From the NCBI GenBank assembly GCA_040391135.1, contig JBEBYL010000016.1:6405-70404 (forward strand): a stretch of DNA of 64,000 nucleotides, in the 5' to 3' direction. Shown here one piece after another: positions 43,513-52,241 of this stretch. Source of the stretch: G025836975 sp040391135. Lineage in GTDB: Bacteria > Pseudomonadota > Gammaproteobacteria > Burkholderiales > Burkholderiaceae_B. The position numbers and the translations under genes were made by a program. Each line of letters starts with the position of its first letter. Within the stretch, counting starts at the first letter, position 1. The notes under the pieces were generated by a model that worked only from the letters and a program-made list of their open reading frames with translations, searched no databases and was not told where the DNA came from.

Positions 43513-45084
43513 TCAGGCGATTTGCGCACTTGCGGGTTGATGGGTCGGCAAGCCGAAATCTTCGGGGAAGTGCTCCAGCGCCGAAAGAACCGGGTAGGGC
43601 GTCATGCCGCCCAGCGCGCACAGCGAGCCCGCCAGCATGGTGTCGCAAAGATCGCGCAGCAGTACGACCTGCTCTTCGCGCTGCTCGTTATGGCGGATCT
43701 TGTCGATGACCTCGGCGCCGCGCACGGCGCCGATCCGACAGGGCGTGCATTTGCCGCAGGATTCGATGGCGCAGAACTCCATGGCATATTCCGCCATCCT
43801 GGACATGTCGACGGTTTCATCGAAAGCGACCAGGCCGCCGTGGCCCACCATGGCCGAGATGCCGATGTAGGCTTCGTAATCCAGCGGGACGTCCCATTGC
43901 GATTCCGGCAGGTAGGCGCCCAGCGGTCCGCCCACCTGTACGGCGCGCAGGGGCTTGCCGCTGGCGCTGCCGCCGCCGAAGTCGTAAAGCAGTTCGCGCA
44001 AGGTCAAGCCGAAGGCTTTTTCGACCAGGCCGCCGTGCCGCAGGTTGCCCGCCAGCTGGAAGGGCAGGGTTCCCCTGGATCGGCCCATGCCGAAATCGCG
44101 GTAGAAGGCGGCCCCGCGCGCCAGGATGATGGGCACGGACGCCAGCGAGATCACATTGTTGATGACGGTGGGCTGCCCGAACAGGCCCTTGACGGCCGGC
44201 AGGGGCGGCTTGGCGCGCACCAGCGCGCGCTTGCCTTCCAGGCTTTCCAGCAGCGAGGTTTCTTCGCCGCAGATGTAGGCGCCGGCGGCGCAACGGACCT
44301 CGAGATCGAAGCGGCGGCCGCTGCCGTGTATGTCGGCGCCCAGCCAGCCGGCTTCGCGGGCGCGAACGATGGCGGCCTCGAGCGCGGCGATGGCGTAGGG
44401 ATACTCGGAACGCACATAGATATAGCCGTAGGTGGCCTGCACGGCCAGGCCGGCAATGGCCATGCCTTCGATCAAGGCATAGGGATCGCCTTCCATCAGC
44501 ATGCGGTCGGAAAATGTGCCCGAATCGCCTTCGTCGGCATTGCAGACGATGTACTTCTGGCTGGCTTCGGTGGCCAGCACCGTTTTCCATTTGATGCCGG
44601 TGGGGAAGGCCGCGCCGCCCCGTCCGCGCAGGCCGGAATCGACGACCTGGTCGACGATGGCGATCGGCGTCATGCCCAGGGCCTTTTCAAGTCCCTTGAA
44701 ACCTTCGCGCGCCTGGTAGTCGGCCAGCGACAGCGGATCGGTAATCCCGACCCGTGCAAAGGTAAGCCGTTCCTGATTTTTCAGGTAGGGGATTTCTTCG
44801 GTAAGCCCATGGGCCAGGGCGTGCGGCTTGCCTTGCAGCCAGCCGGCATCGAACAGGCCGGGCACATCGTCGGCTTCGACGGGACCGTAGGCGACCCGGC
44901 CGGCGGGCGTTTCCACCTCGACCAGGGTTTCCAGCCAGAGCAGTCCGCGCGAACCATTGCGCACAATGTTCACAGGCAGCCCGCGGCTGGCGGCTTCGCG
45001 CTCGATGGCGGACACGACCGCATCGGCGCCGACGGCAATCGCGGCGCTGTCTTTCGGTACGAACAGGGTAATGGCGGCGTTCAT
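43513..45084 (-). CDS. fdsB: NAD-dependent formate dehydrogenase beta subunit (FMN, NAD-binding)
   Basis: This 523-residue subunit passes electrons from the Fe-S chain to NAD. An N-terminal thioredoxin-like part of about 110 residues precedes the NuoF-like domain with GLRGRGGAAFPTGIKW (FMN/NAD) and NADEGDSGTFSDR. CGKCTPCR near residue 440 and a later Cys near residue 485 bind the [4Fe-4S] cluster. The start lies 3 bp after the fdsG stop. Confidence 0.95.
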   Translation of the reverse strand: MNAAITLFVPKDSAAIAVGADAVVSAIEREAASRGLPVNIVRNGSRGLLWLETLVEVETPAGRVAYGPVEADDVPGLFDAGWLQGKPHALAHGLTEEIPYLKNQERLTFARVGITDPLSLADYQAREGFKGLEKALGMTPIAIVDQVVDSGLRGRGGAAFPTGIKWKTVLATEASQKYIVCNADEGDSGTFSDRMLMEGDPYALIEGMAIAGLAVQATYGYIYVRSEYPYAIAALEAAIVRAREAGWLGADIHGSGRRFDLEVRCAAGAYICGEETSLLESLEGKRALVRAKPPLPAVKGLFGQPTVINNVISLASVPIILARGAAFYRDFGMGRSRGTLPFQLAGNLRHGGLVEKAFGLTLRELLYDFGGGSASGKPLRAVQVGGPLGAYLPESQWDVPLDYEAYIGISAMVGHGGLVAFDETVDMSRMAEYAMEFCAIESCGKCTPCRIGAVRGAEVIDKIRHNEQREEQVVLLRDLCDTMLAGSLCALGGMTPYPVLSALEHFPEDFGLPTHQPASAQIA

Positions 45085-45087
45085 GTC

Positions 45088-45588
45088 TTACACCCCCTCG
45101 GCCTGCAGCAGGCGGTCGAGTTTTTCGGGCGTCATGCGCGCATGCGGCCGGCCGTTGATCATGACGGCGGGCGACTGGGCGCAAAGACCCAGGCAGTAGA
45201 CGGGTTCGAGCGTGGCGGCCCGGTTCGGCGTGGTGCCATGGAACTCGCAGCCCAGGCGTTGGCGGGCGTGGTCGGCCAGGGCGTCGCCGCCCATGGCCTG
45301 ACAGGATTCGGCCCTGCAGACTTCCAGGACGACGGCGCCAGAGGGCTGGTCGCGGAAGTGCGCATAAAAGCTGATGACGCCGTGTATCTCGGCGCGCGAC
45401 AGTTGCAAGGCCTGCGCCAGCAGCGGCACGGCGCTTGGCGGTATATAGCCCAGTTCGTGCTGCACGGCATGCAGCACCGGCAACAGATTGCCTTGCTGGC
45501 CTTCATAGCGTTGCAGCGCCTGCCGGACCGCTAGCTGCACGGTGTCGTCGGACGGGCTGAATTCGCTGGTGTCTTGCGGCGTGTGCAT
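45088..45588 (-). CDS. fdsG: NAD-dependent formate dehydrogenase gamma subunit
   Basis: This 166-residue NuoE-like subunit starts at ATG 45588 behind AAGGAAAG. VCRAESCQAMG and VYCLGLCAQSPAVMING carry the four Cys of a [2Fe-2S] cluster in thioredoxin-like arrangement. It is the first gene of the fds operon and is divergent from fdsR. Confidence 0.94.
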   Translation of the reverse strand: MHTPQDTSEFSPSDDTVQLAVRQALQRYEGQQGNLLPVLHAVQHELGYIPPSAVPLLAQALQLSRAEIHGVISFYAHFRDQPSGAVVLEVCRAESCQAMGGDALADHARQRLGCEFHGTTPNRAATLEPVYCLGLCAQSPAVMINGRPHARMTPEKLDRLLQAEGV

Positions 45589-45735
45589 GACGCTTTCCTT
45601 CAACGGTGGTGAGCGTTTGCTCGATTGATATTTGTCTCTTATATGTTTAATTTTGCATATATATTTATTCTGTATTTGAGGTAATCTACTCGCGATAAAC
45701 CAATCAATCAATAGGAAAAAATAGACATATAAAGA

Positions 45736-45752
45736 ATTTCCAAATAGGAAAT
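45736..45752. promoter_or_regulatory. Inverted repeat in the AT-rich fdsG-fdsR divergent region
   Basis: ATTTCC (45736-45741), AAATA, GGAAAT (45747-45752) form a 6-5-6 dyad. AATAGGAAA occurs a second time at about 45710-45718. The 196-bp spacer is much richer in AT than its surroundings. A LysR/ModE-like regulator such as the adjacent fdsR product would be expected to bind here; that assignment is inferred. Confidence 0.45.
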
Positions 45753-45784
45753 CAAAAACATATTAAAACCGTGGCGGACGACAA

Positions 45785-46891
45785 ATGACGTACAAATTCA
45801 AGGCGCGATTGAGTTCCGAGTGGGTACTGGAAAAACCCTCCGGGACGGTGCTGGCATTAAGCGAGGTCTTGCGTTTGCTGGCCGCCATCGATGCCACCGG
45901 ACACATTGCCGGAGCCTGTAAGGCCTGCGGGCTTTCCTACCGCCATGCCTGGGGAATTTTGCGCAACGCCGAAAAAGAATTCGAAGCGCCCCTTATTGAA
46001 ACGTCGCGCCGGCAAGGCACCAAGCTGACCAATTTCGGCCAGCATCTTATCTGGGCGAATCGTCGGGTCGATGCCCGCTTGATGCCCACCCTGGAAAGCA
46101 TGGCCTCCGAGTTGCAGGAAGAGCTTGAACGCCTTTATCCCGAAAGCCAGCAGCGCTTGCGCCTGCATGCCAGCCACGGCTTCGCGGTCGAAGGCCTGAT
46201 GCAATTGGCCAACGGCATGGACATGTCGCCGCTGGAATTGCGTTATCGCACAGCCATCGAGGCGCTGGCATCTCTGGATCGCGCGGAATGCGACCTGGCC
46301 GGGTTCCAGGTGTCCGAGGGCGAGTACGAACTGCCCATACTCAAGCGCTACAGCCCCTGGCTGAATCCCGACAGGCATCGGCTCATTCACCTGGCTGTGC
46401 GCAACACCGGCCTGTTCGTCAAGCCCGAGAACCCCAAGGGCATCAAGTCCGTGGCCGATCTCATCAATCCGGACGTGCGTTTCGTCAACCGGCAGATCGG
46501 ATCCAGCACGCGTTTCCTGGTCAGCCTGATGCTGGCCCAGCTTGATATCGACGCCACGAAGGTACAGGGCTTCGACAGCAGCGAATTCACCCACATGGCT
46601 ATTGCGGCGCACATTGCCAGCGGCATGGCCGATGTCGGCATCGGCGTCGAAACGGCCGCCTGGCGTTGCGGCCTGGCTTTCATACCGCTGGTCAAGGAGC
46701 GCTATTTCTTCGCCGTGCACCGCGATACGCTGGAGACGCCGCAGATGCAGCGTCTGTTCGATCTGATGAACGGCGAACAGTACCAGGCCTATGTGTCGCA
46801 ACTGATCGGCTACGACGCTACCTATATGGGCCAGGTGCAGACGCTGGAAGAGGCATTCGGGCCGGCCATCGTGGCCGCCCTGAAAGCATGA
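45785..46891 (+). CDS. fdsR: Regulator with LysR/ModE-type HTH and PBP-like domain (FdsR)
   Basis: This 368-residue protein has a ModE-like winged helix (LRLLAAIDATGHIAGACKACGLSYRHAWGIL, then RRQGTKLTNFGQHL). From about residue 150 a periplasmic-binding-protein-like domain follows (GLFVKPENPKGIKSVADL). It is divergent from fdsG and matches the FdsR position in Cupriavidus, where it controls formate dehydrogenase in response to formate. Confidence 0.82.
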   Translation: MTYKFKARLSSEWVLEKPSGTVLALSEVLRLLAAIDATGHIAGACKACGLSYRHAWGILRNAEKEFEAPLIETSRRQGTKLTNFGQHLIWANRRVDARLMPTLESMASELQEELERLYPESQQRLRLHASHGFAVEGLMQLANGMDMSPLELRYRTAIEALASLDRAECDLAGFQVSEGEYELPILKRYSPWLNPDRHRLIHLAVRNTGLFVKPENPKGIKSVADLINPDVRFVNRQIGSSTRFLVSLMLAQLDIDATKVQGFDSSEFTHMAIAAHIASGMADVGIGVETAAWRCGLAFIPLVKERYFFAVHRDTLETPQMQRLFDLMNGEQYQAYVSQLIGYDATYMGQVQTLEEAFGPAIVAALKA

Positions 46892-46912
46892 CGCGGGAGT
46901 TATGATTAGGCC

Positions 46913-48019
46913 ATGAGCAAAGTGATATTCCTGACGGACGACCATCGTTCCGCAACTTCCCTGGATAGCCCGGCGGCTGGCGCGCGGCGCGGGCCGCAAG
47001 AGCCTTTGCTTGACGCGCGCCGCCGGCCATTGCACGATCTGCGCATATCGGTGACCGATCGATGCAATTTCCGCTGCACCTATTGCATGCCGCGCGAAGT
47101 ATTCGACGCCGACTACGCATTCATGCCGCATTCGGCGCTGCTCAGCTTCGAAGAGATCACCCGTGTTGCCGGCGTGGCGGTGCAAATGGGCGTGCGCAAA
47201 TTGCGCCTGACCGGCGGCGAGCCGCTGCTGCGCAAAAACATCGAAGTCCTGGTCGGCATGCTGGCGGCGCTGCGCACGCCGGATGGCAAGCCGGTGGACA
47301 TTACCCTGACGACCAACGGCACGTTGCTGGAAAAGAAAGCCGCGGCGCTCAAGCAAGCCGGCCTTGCGCGTGTCACGGTCAGCCTGGATGCCCTGGACGA
47401 GCACCAGTTCGAACGCATGAGCGACAGCCGGGTTGGCGTCAAGACGGTGTTGCGCGGCATCGATGAAGCCGCGCGGGTCGGACTGGCGCCGGTAAAAGTT
47501 AATATGGTCGTCCGGAAAGACCTGAACGACGATCAAATCCTTCCCATGGCGCGGCATTTTCGGGGCACGGGCCATATTCTGCGCTTCATCGAATTCATGG
47601 ATGTCGGCAGCAGCAATGGCTGGAATCTATCCGAAGTATTGACGGGCGCCGAAATCCTTCAGCGCATTGCCGCCGAGTTTCCGCTGGAGCCCGCGCAGGC
47701 CGCTTATCGCGGCGAGGTCGCGGCCCGCTGGCGCTACGCCGACGGAGGGGGCGAAATCGGCGTCATCACCAGCGTATCGCAGCCGTTTTGCGGCGACTGT
47801 ACGCGGGCGCGCCTGTCGCCCGAGGGCAAGCTGTTTCTTTGCCTGTTCGCCAGCCAGGGCCACGACCTGCGCTCCTTGCTGCGTGGCGGCGCCGGCGACG
47901 AGGAAGTCGCGGCGCGCATCGCGGCGATCTGGTCCGGCCGCGGCGATCATTATTCCGAATTGCGGGGACGCGAGACGGAGCAGCGCAAGAAAATCGAAAT
48001 GAGCTACATCGGCGGATGA
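46913..48019 (+). CDS. moaA: GTP 3',8-cyclase MoaA
   Basis: This 368-residue radical-SAM enzyme performs the first step of molybdenum cofactor synthesis. CNFRCTYC with Cys 51, 55 and 58 binds the SAM cluster. FCGDCTRARLSPEGKLFLC near residue 288 binds the second cluster, and the protein ends in GG as required for activity. The first 35 residues are a variable extension. Its TGA overlaps the mobA start. Confidence 0.94.
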   Translation: MSKVIFLTDDHRSATSLDSPAAGARRGPQEPLLDARRRPLHDLRISVTDRCNFRCTYCMPREVFDADYAFMPHSALLSFEEITRVAGVAVQMGVRKLRLTGGEPLLRKNIEVLVGMLAALRTPDGKPVDITLTTNGTLLEKKAAALKQAGLARVTVSLDALDEHQFERMSDSRVGVKTVLRGIDEAARVGLAPVKVNMVVRKDLNDDQILPMARHFRGTGHILRFIEFMDVGSSNGWNLSEVLTGAEILQRIAAEFPLEPAQAAYRGEVAARWRYADGGGEIGVITSVSQPFCGDCTRARLSPEGKLFLCLFASQGHDLRSLLRGGAGDEEVAARIAAIWSGRGDHYSELRGRETEQRKKIEMSYIGG

Positions 48020-48681
48020 TCGCGCGTTCCCAGATTACAGGCCTGATCCTGGCCGGAGGCCGGGCCCGGCGCATGCAGCAGAAGGACAGCCTGGATGTGG
48101 ACAAAGGCCTGCTCGACCTGGACGGGGCGCCGCTGGTGGCCCTTGCGCAGCGCTATCTGGCTCCGCAGGTAAGCAGCGTCCTGGTCAGCGCCAATCGGTA
48201 CGTGGAAGACTACGCGGATTACGGCCGGGTCGTTTCCGACGATCCCAGGCTGGGCGGCGATCTGGGGCCGCTGGCCGGCGTTGTCAGCGCTCTGGCGGCT
48301 ACCCCCACGCCCTGGCTGGCGGTCATGCCTGTCGATGTCCTGAATCTGCCCGCCGATATGGTGGCGCGGTTGGCCGGCGCCGCCCAGGAGGCGGGCGCCT
48401 TCATCGCCTACGCCAGTACAGGGGGACCGGACGTGGACAGCGCTCCGGGCGCGCCCATCCATGGCGGACGCGCCCATCCTTTATGCATGGTGCTGCATGC
48501 CAGCCTGGCCGGCAGCCTGCGCGATTATCTGGACGGGGGCGACCGCAAGGTTCAGCTATGGCAGAAAAAGCATGCGGCCGTGCCGGTGTTCTTCGACGGC
48601 GGTTACGGCGCTTTCTTTAACATCAATACGCCCGAAGACCTGCGGCTTGCCGTTCAGGCGAGCCAGCGGGCCAGGTCGTAG
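48016..48681 (+). CDS. mobA: Molybdenum cofactor guanylyltransferase MobA
   Basis: This 221-residue enzyme starts at ATG 48016, overlapping the moaA stop (ATGA). ITGLILAGGRARRM is the nucleotide-binding start, and DLGPLAGVVSAL and VMPVDVLNLP follow. It adds GMP to molybdopterin to form MGD, the cofactor form used by FdsA. Its 3' end overlaps the convergent moeA by 28 bp. Confidence 0.92.
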   Translation: MIARSQITGLILAGGRARRMQQKDSLDVDKGLLDLDGAPLVALAQRYLAPQVSSVLVSANRYVEDYADYGRVVSDDPRLGGDLGPLAGVVSALAATPTPWLAVMPVDVLNLPADMVARLAGAAQEAGAFIAYASTGGPDVDSAPGAPIHGGRAHPLCMVLHASLAGSLRDYLDGGDRKVQLWQKKHAAVPVFFDGGYGAFFNINTPEDLRLAVQASQRARS

Positions 48682-49859
48682 TAGGCGACGGTGTCGCCAT
48701 TTTGCACGACGGTATTGGCTGGAACCCTGGCTAGGCCGCTGGCCCAGGCCAGGGAGCTGATAATGCCCGAGCCCTGTAGCGGATACGGCGTCAGCGTGGT
48801 TTGGCCTTGCGGTCCGAAGGACGCCTGGACGCGCAGGAATTCGTCCCGCTTTTCCTTGAATGGGCGGTCGGATACGAGGGTGCCGTACTGGACGGGAGGC
48901 ATGGCCTGCGCCCGGCCTTGCATGGTGCGCAGCATGGGTGTGACCAGCAGGGTGAACACGGCGTAGGCCGAGACGGGATTGCCAGGCAGGCAGACCACCG
49001 GCTTGCCGTCGATCTGCGCCAGCGCGACCGGTTTCCCCGGCTTCATGCAGACGCGCCAGAGATCCAGGACGCCGCCCAATTGTTCGATGGCGGGCTTGAC
49101 CAGGTCTTTTTCCCCCACCGAGACGCCGCCCACGGTCAGGACCAGGTCGCAGTCCCGCAGCAGGGTGGCAAACGCCTCTTGCAGGGACTCCTGCGTGTCG
49201 CGCGCGTGCAGCACATGCGCCACGGTGGCGCCCATGTTCTGGGTCAGGGCGGCCAGCATGGGGCCGTTGGAGTTGTAGATATGCTCGTCGGCGCGGGGCT
49301 GTCCGGGGCTGACAAGTTCGTCGCCCGTGGTCAGTATGCCGACCCTCAGTGCGGCGTAGACGGTGATCTGGGCATAGCCTTGCGAAGACAGCAGGGCGAT
49401 TTCGGCGGCCCCCAGCAAGGTGCCCTTGGGCAGCAGTTGATCGCCCTCGCGCACATCCTCGCCTTGATGCCGGACATGGGCGCCCAGGGCGGGGGGCAGG
49501 TTTATTTCGAACTGATCATCGTGCTCAACGCCGTCCTCTTGCATGACGATGGTGTCGGCGCCCGCCGGCACCAGGCTGCCCGTGAACAGGCGTATGGCAT
49601 GGCCGGGCTTGAGAGGCTCGGGCCGTTCTCCGGCGTAGCAGCGCTGCTGCACCGGCAAGGGCTTGCCAGGGGCGTAGTCGGCGTGGCGTATGGCATAGCC
49701 GTCCATGGCGCTGTTGTCCGCGGGAGGAAGGTCCAGCGTGGCAAATAGCGTTTGCGCCAGCACGCGGCCCCGGGCCAGATGCAATGGACAGGCTTCGGTG
49801 ATGGCGGGCGGCTTGCCGGCCGTGGACAGGCGCGATTGCGCCGAATCGAAATCAAGCAT
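48654..49859 (-). CDS. moeA: Molybdopterin molybdenumtransferase MoeA
   Basis: This 401-residue protein inserts molybdate into adenylated molybdopterin. Family segments seen are DNSAMDGYAIRHADY, GEDVREGD, GDELVSPGQP, TVGGVSVGEKDLV and CLPGNPVSAYAVF. ATG 49859 lies within the end of moaB (8-bp overlap). It is the last gene of the moaC-moaD-moaE-moaB-moeA chain. Confidence 0.93.
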   Translation of the reverse strand: MLDFDSAQSRLSTAGKPPAITEACPLHLARGRVLAQTLFATLDLPPADNSAMDGYAIRHADYAPGKPLPVQQRCYAGERPEPLKPGHAIRLFTGSLVPAGADTIVMQEDGVEHDDQFEINLPPALGAHVRHQGEDVREGDQLLPKGTLLGAAEIALLSSQGYAQITVYAALRVGILTTGDELVSPGQPRADEHIYNSNGPMLAALTQNMGATVAHVLHARDTQESLQEAFATLLRDCDLVLTVGGVSVGEKDLVKPAIEQLGGVLDLWRVCMKPGKPVALAQIDGKPVVCLPGNPVSAYAVFTLLVTPMLRTMQGRAQAMPPVQYGTLVSDRPFKEKRDEFLRVQASFGPQGQTTLTPYPLQGSGIISSLAWASGLARVPANTVVQNGDTVAYYDLARWLA

Positions 49860-50370
49860 GGTAGTGGGTGCCGAAATTGCAGGGACGGTGCGTGCTGTCC
49901 AGTTGTTCTTTGATGATGCCTTCCCAAGCCGTCTTGCAGGCGCCGGTCGAGCCAGGCATGCAGAACACCAAGGTGTTGTTCGCCGCGCCGGCGAAGGCGT
50001 CGGACTGCAAGCTGGAGCTGCCGATCTCCACGAAGGACAGATGCCGGAACAGCTCGCCGAAACCCGGGATGAGTTGGTCCAGCAAAGGCGTGATGGCGGC
50101 GGCTGTGGATTTGTTGTGCGAGAAGCCGGTGCCGCCATTGGTCAGGATGATTTGTATGGAATCGTCGGCGATCCAGTCGCTGACGACCTTGCGGATCTGG
50201 TACAGATTGCCCTGGCTGATGGCACGCTTGCCGCAGCGGTGGCCGGCGGCAAGCAGGCTTTCCGCCAGGTAATCGCCCGAGGTGTCATTGCCGGCGTCGC
50301 GGGTGTCGGAAATTGTCAGGACGGCGCAGTTCAATGAAACGGGCGGCTTCTTCGTGTCGGCTTTGCTCAT
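49852..50370 (-). CDS. moaB: Molybdopterin adenylyltransferase-like protein MoaB
   Basis: This 172-residue protein has AVLTISDTRDAGNDTSGDYLAE and the nucleotide-binding ILTNGGTGFS, then FCMPGSTGACKTAWEGII, all MoaB/MogA hallmarks. It adenylates molybdopterin before molybdenum insertion. It lies 7 bp after moaE and overlaps moeA. Confidence 0.93.
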   Translation of the reverse strand: MSKADTKKPPVSLNCAVLTISDTRDAGNDTSGDYLAESLLAAGHRCGKRAISQGNLYQIRKVVSDWIADDSIQIILTNGGTGFSHNKSTAAAITPLLDQLIPGFGELFRHLSFVEIGSSSLQSDAFAGAANNTLVFCMPGSTGACKTAWEGIIKEQLDSTHRPCNFGTHYHA

Positions 50371-50377
50371 GGGGATA

Positions 50378-50845
50378 TCAGGTTTCCGTGGGGCTTTCCC
50401 ATTGCGATGTTTTGGCGGCATCGGCATCTTTTTGCTGCACCCAGAAACGCTCGCCGGTGGCCAGTGTTTCGCGCTTCCAGAATGGCGCACGGGTCTTCAA
50501 TGCATCGATAATGTATTCGCAGGCCCTGAAGGCATCGGTGCGATGGGCGCTGGCGGCGGCGACGAAGACGATCTGGTCGCTGTTGCGCAGCTCGCCCACC
50601 CGGTGCACGACCATGCATTGCTGCGTATTCCAGCGTGACTGCGCGGTTGCGCATAGCACTTCGATTTCGCGCTCGCACATGCCGGGGTAGTGTTCCAGGA
50701 ACAAGGATTGCGTAGGAGCGTCGTCGGCATAGTCGCGCACATAGCCGGTAAAGCTGACAATGGCGCCGGCCTTGCCGGCCACGCGACGGCGCAGTTCCTC
50801 GACAAGGGCGGCGGCATCGAAGTCGGCCTCTTGAACAATAACCAT
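50378..50845 (-). CDS. moaE: Molybdopterin synthase catalytic subunit MoaE
   Basis: This 155-residue subunit has GAIVSFTGYVRDY near residue 31 and HRVGELRNSDQIVFVAAASAHR near residue 103, where the conserved His and basic residues bind the MoaD tail and precursor Z. It pairs with MoaD, encoded 5 bp upstream, to make molybdopterin. Confidence 0.93.
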   Translation of the reverse strand: MVIVQEADFDAAALVEELRRRVAGKAGAIVSFTGYVRDYADDAPTQSLFLEHYPGMCEREIEVLCATAQSRWNTQQCMVVHRVGELRNSDQIVFVAAASAHRTDAFRACEYIIDALKTRAPFWKRETLATGERFWVQQKDADAAKTSQWESPTET

Positions 50846-50850
50846 CTTTG

Positions 50851-51105
50851 CTAGCCTCCGGTCACGGGCTCGAAGACGGCCAGCTCGTCGCCCGGTTGTA
50901 TAAGGCAGTCGTGCGCAACATGATATTGATTGATGGCAAGCTTGAGCCGCGTGGCGGGCGCCAGTTGCGGGTAGCGTTCCTGCAGCTGCGACAACCAGTC
51001 GGCGCCGCGGATGGGCGCGGGCAAAGGCCAGTCTTCCTGCCGAACCTGGGTCAATTCGGCGACCTGTGCAAAATACAGGACCTTAATCGTTGTGCCAGTC
51101 GCCAC
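50851..51105 (-). CDS. moaD: Molybdopterin synthase sulfur carrier MoaD
   Basis: This 84-residue ubiquitin-like protein ends in VFEPVTGG, the Gly-Gly tail that is thiocarboxylated. It starts with GTG at 51105 behind GGAGG, inside the last codons of moaC (23-bp overlap). IKVLYFAQVAELT is the usual first strand. Confidence 0.92.
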   Translation of the reverse strand: MATGTTIKVLYFAQVAELTQVRQEDWPLPAPIRGADWLSQLQERYPQLAPATRLKLAINQYHVAHDCLIQPGDELAVFEPVTGG

Positions 51106-51580
51106 TTTTGCCTCCGGATTTAGAGCGTAGCCGTATGCTTTCCAGGACGATGCCCTTATCGGCCGCCTTGCACATGTCGTAGATGGTCAGCGCCGCGATG
51201 CTGCAGGCCGTCATGGCTTCCATTTCGACGCCGGTTTTATAGTCGGTGCTGCACGTGGCCTTGACCATGATGCTGTGCGAGGCATCGTCGGCCAGGAATT
51301 CGATGCCGGCGAAATTGAGGGGCAGGCTGTGGCACAGCGGTATGAGCTCGGCGCAGCGCTTGGCGGCCAGTATGCCCGCCACCCGGGCGGTGTTCAGGAC
51401 TTCGCCCTTGGCGTTTTCACGGGCGGACAGCAGCCGGTAGGCGGCCGGGCTCATGCGCACGCGGCCTTCCGCGACGGCGGTGCGCAAGGTCGAGGCCTTG
51501 CCGCCGACGTCGACCATGCGGGCCTGTCCGGCTTCATCTAGATGGCTGAGTGCGGGTGTGTCGGTAGAAATCGTGCTCAT
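51083..51580 (-). CDS. moaC: Cyclic pyranopterin monophosphate synthase MoaC
   Basis: This 165-residue enzyme converts the MoaA product to cPMP. MVDVGGKASTLRTA, CHSLPLNFAGIEF and KTGVEMEAMTACSIAALTIYDMCKA are clear family blocks. ATG 51580 is chosen because the conserved LSHLDEAGQARMVDV region begins soon after. First gene of the Moco chain on this strand. Confidence 0.94.
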   Translation of the reverse strand: MSTISTDTPALSHLDEAGQARMVDVGGKASTLRTAVAEGRVRMSPAAYRLLSARENAKGEVLNTARVAGILAAKRCAELIPLCHSLPLNFAGIEFLADDASHSIMVKATCSTDYKTGVEMEAMTACSIAALTIYDMCKAADKGIVLESIRLRSKSGGKSGDWHND

Positions 51581-51675
51581 TGCGTCTTGGACTTGCGGGC
51601 TTCGCGATAGTCCTATGATATACGCAATTCGGACCCGGCAGAGGCAGGCCTGGCGGGTCGCGCGGACAGTCCGCG

Positions 51676-52071
51676 TCAAACGGTATTCAGCGCGTCCCTG
51701 ACGTCCTGATATGAAATACTGGTGTCGCGCAGAAAGCCTTGCATCAGCGATTGCAGCTTGCCGGGGTCGATGCTGCGCTCCCGGGCCAGCAGCCGCTTGC
51801 CCTCGATGATGCCCTGGTCGAACAAGGCGTCGAATTCATCCAGGGCCAGTCCTTGTTCCAGGGCATAGCGCATCAGGTGGTTGCGGACATTCATCCTATG
51901 GGCCTGCCGGTCGATCGGGTCGGCGCCGGCGGCATCGGCCGCCCCGTTGGCCGCGCCGCACATCATGACCCACTGGTCCAGGGAAATATCGTTTTCCATG
52001 CTGGAGGCGGCATAAGCGCTTCCCAGCATCGCCATCGACAGTATGGCGGCGGATAATTTAGGTAGTATCAA
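51676..52071 (-). CDS. Small exported protein of unknown function
   Basis: I do not recognise this protein. Starting from TTG 52071, which has AAGGGGAG ahead, it has 131 residues with a signal peptide (LPKLSAAILSMAMLGSAYAASS). The mature part of about 105 residues is acidic and helical, with one Cys and no repeat. It stands alone between moaC and the divergent peroxiredoxin gene. Periplasmic location is likely. Confidence 0.6.
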   Translation of the reverse strand: MILPKLSAAILSMAMLGSAYAASSMENDISLDQWVMMCGAANGAADAAGADPIDRQAHRMNVRNHLMRYALEQGLALDEFDALFDQGIIEGKRLLARERSIDPGKLQSLMQGFLRDTSISYQDVRDALNTV

Positions 52072-52241
52072 ATCGGCTCCCCTTGGTGGCGTGTCGATGC
52101 TGCATTGTGGGGGACAAATATTGCGGCAGCATGAAGGAAAGGTGTGCAGTTGTTTCAAGCCGTGCTGCCCGGCAACATGGGAAGCCGGGGCGTCGTATGA
52201 TTAAGGCTCTTACATCTCTTTCAATAAAAACGGAGAACACT

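Noticed and set aside
43522..45534. A 670-codon plus-strand frame opposite fdsB and fdsG
   Set aside because: Antisense to subunits with intact FMN, NAD and Fe-S motifs.
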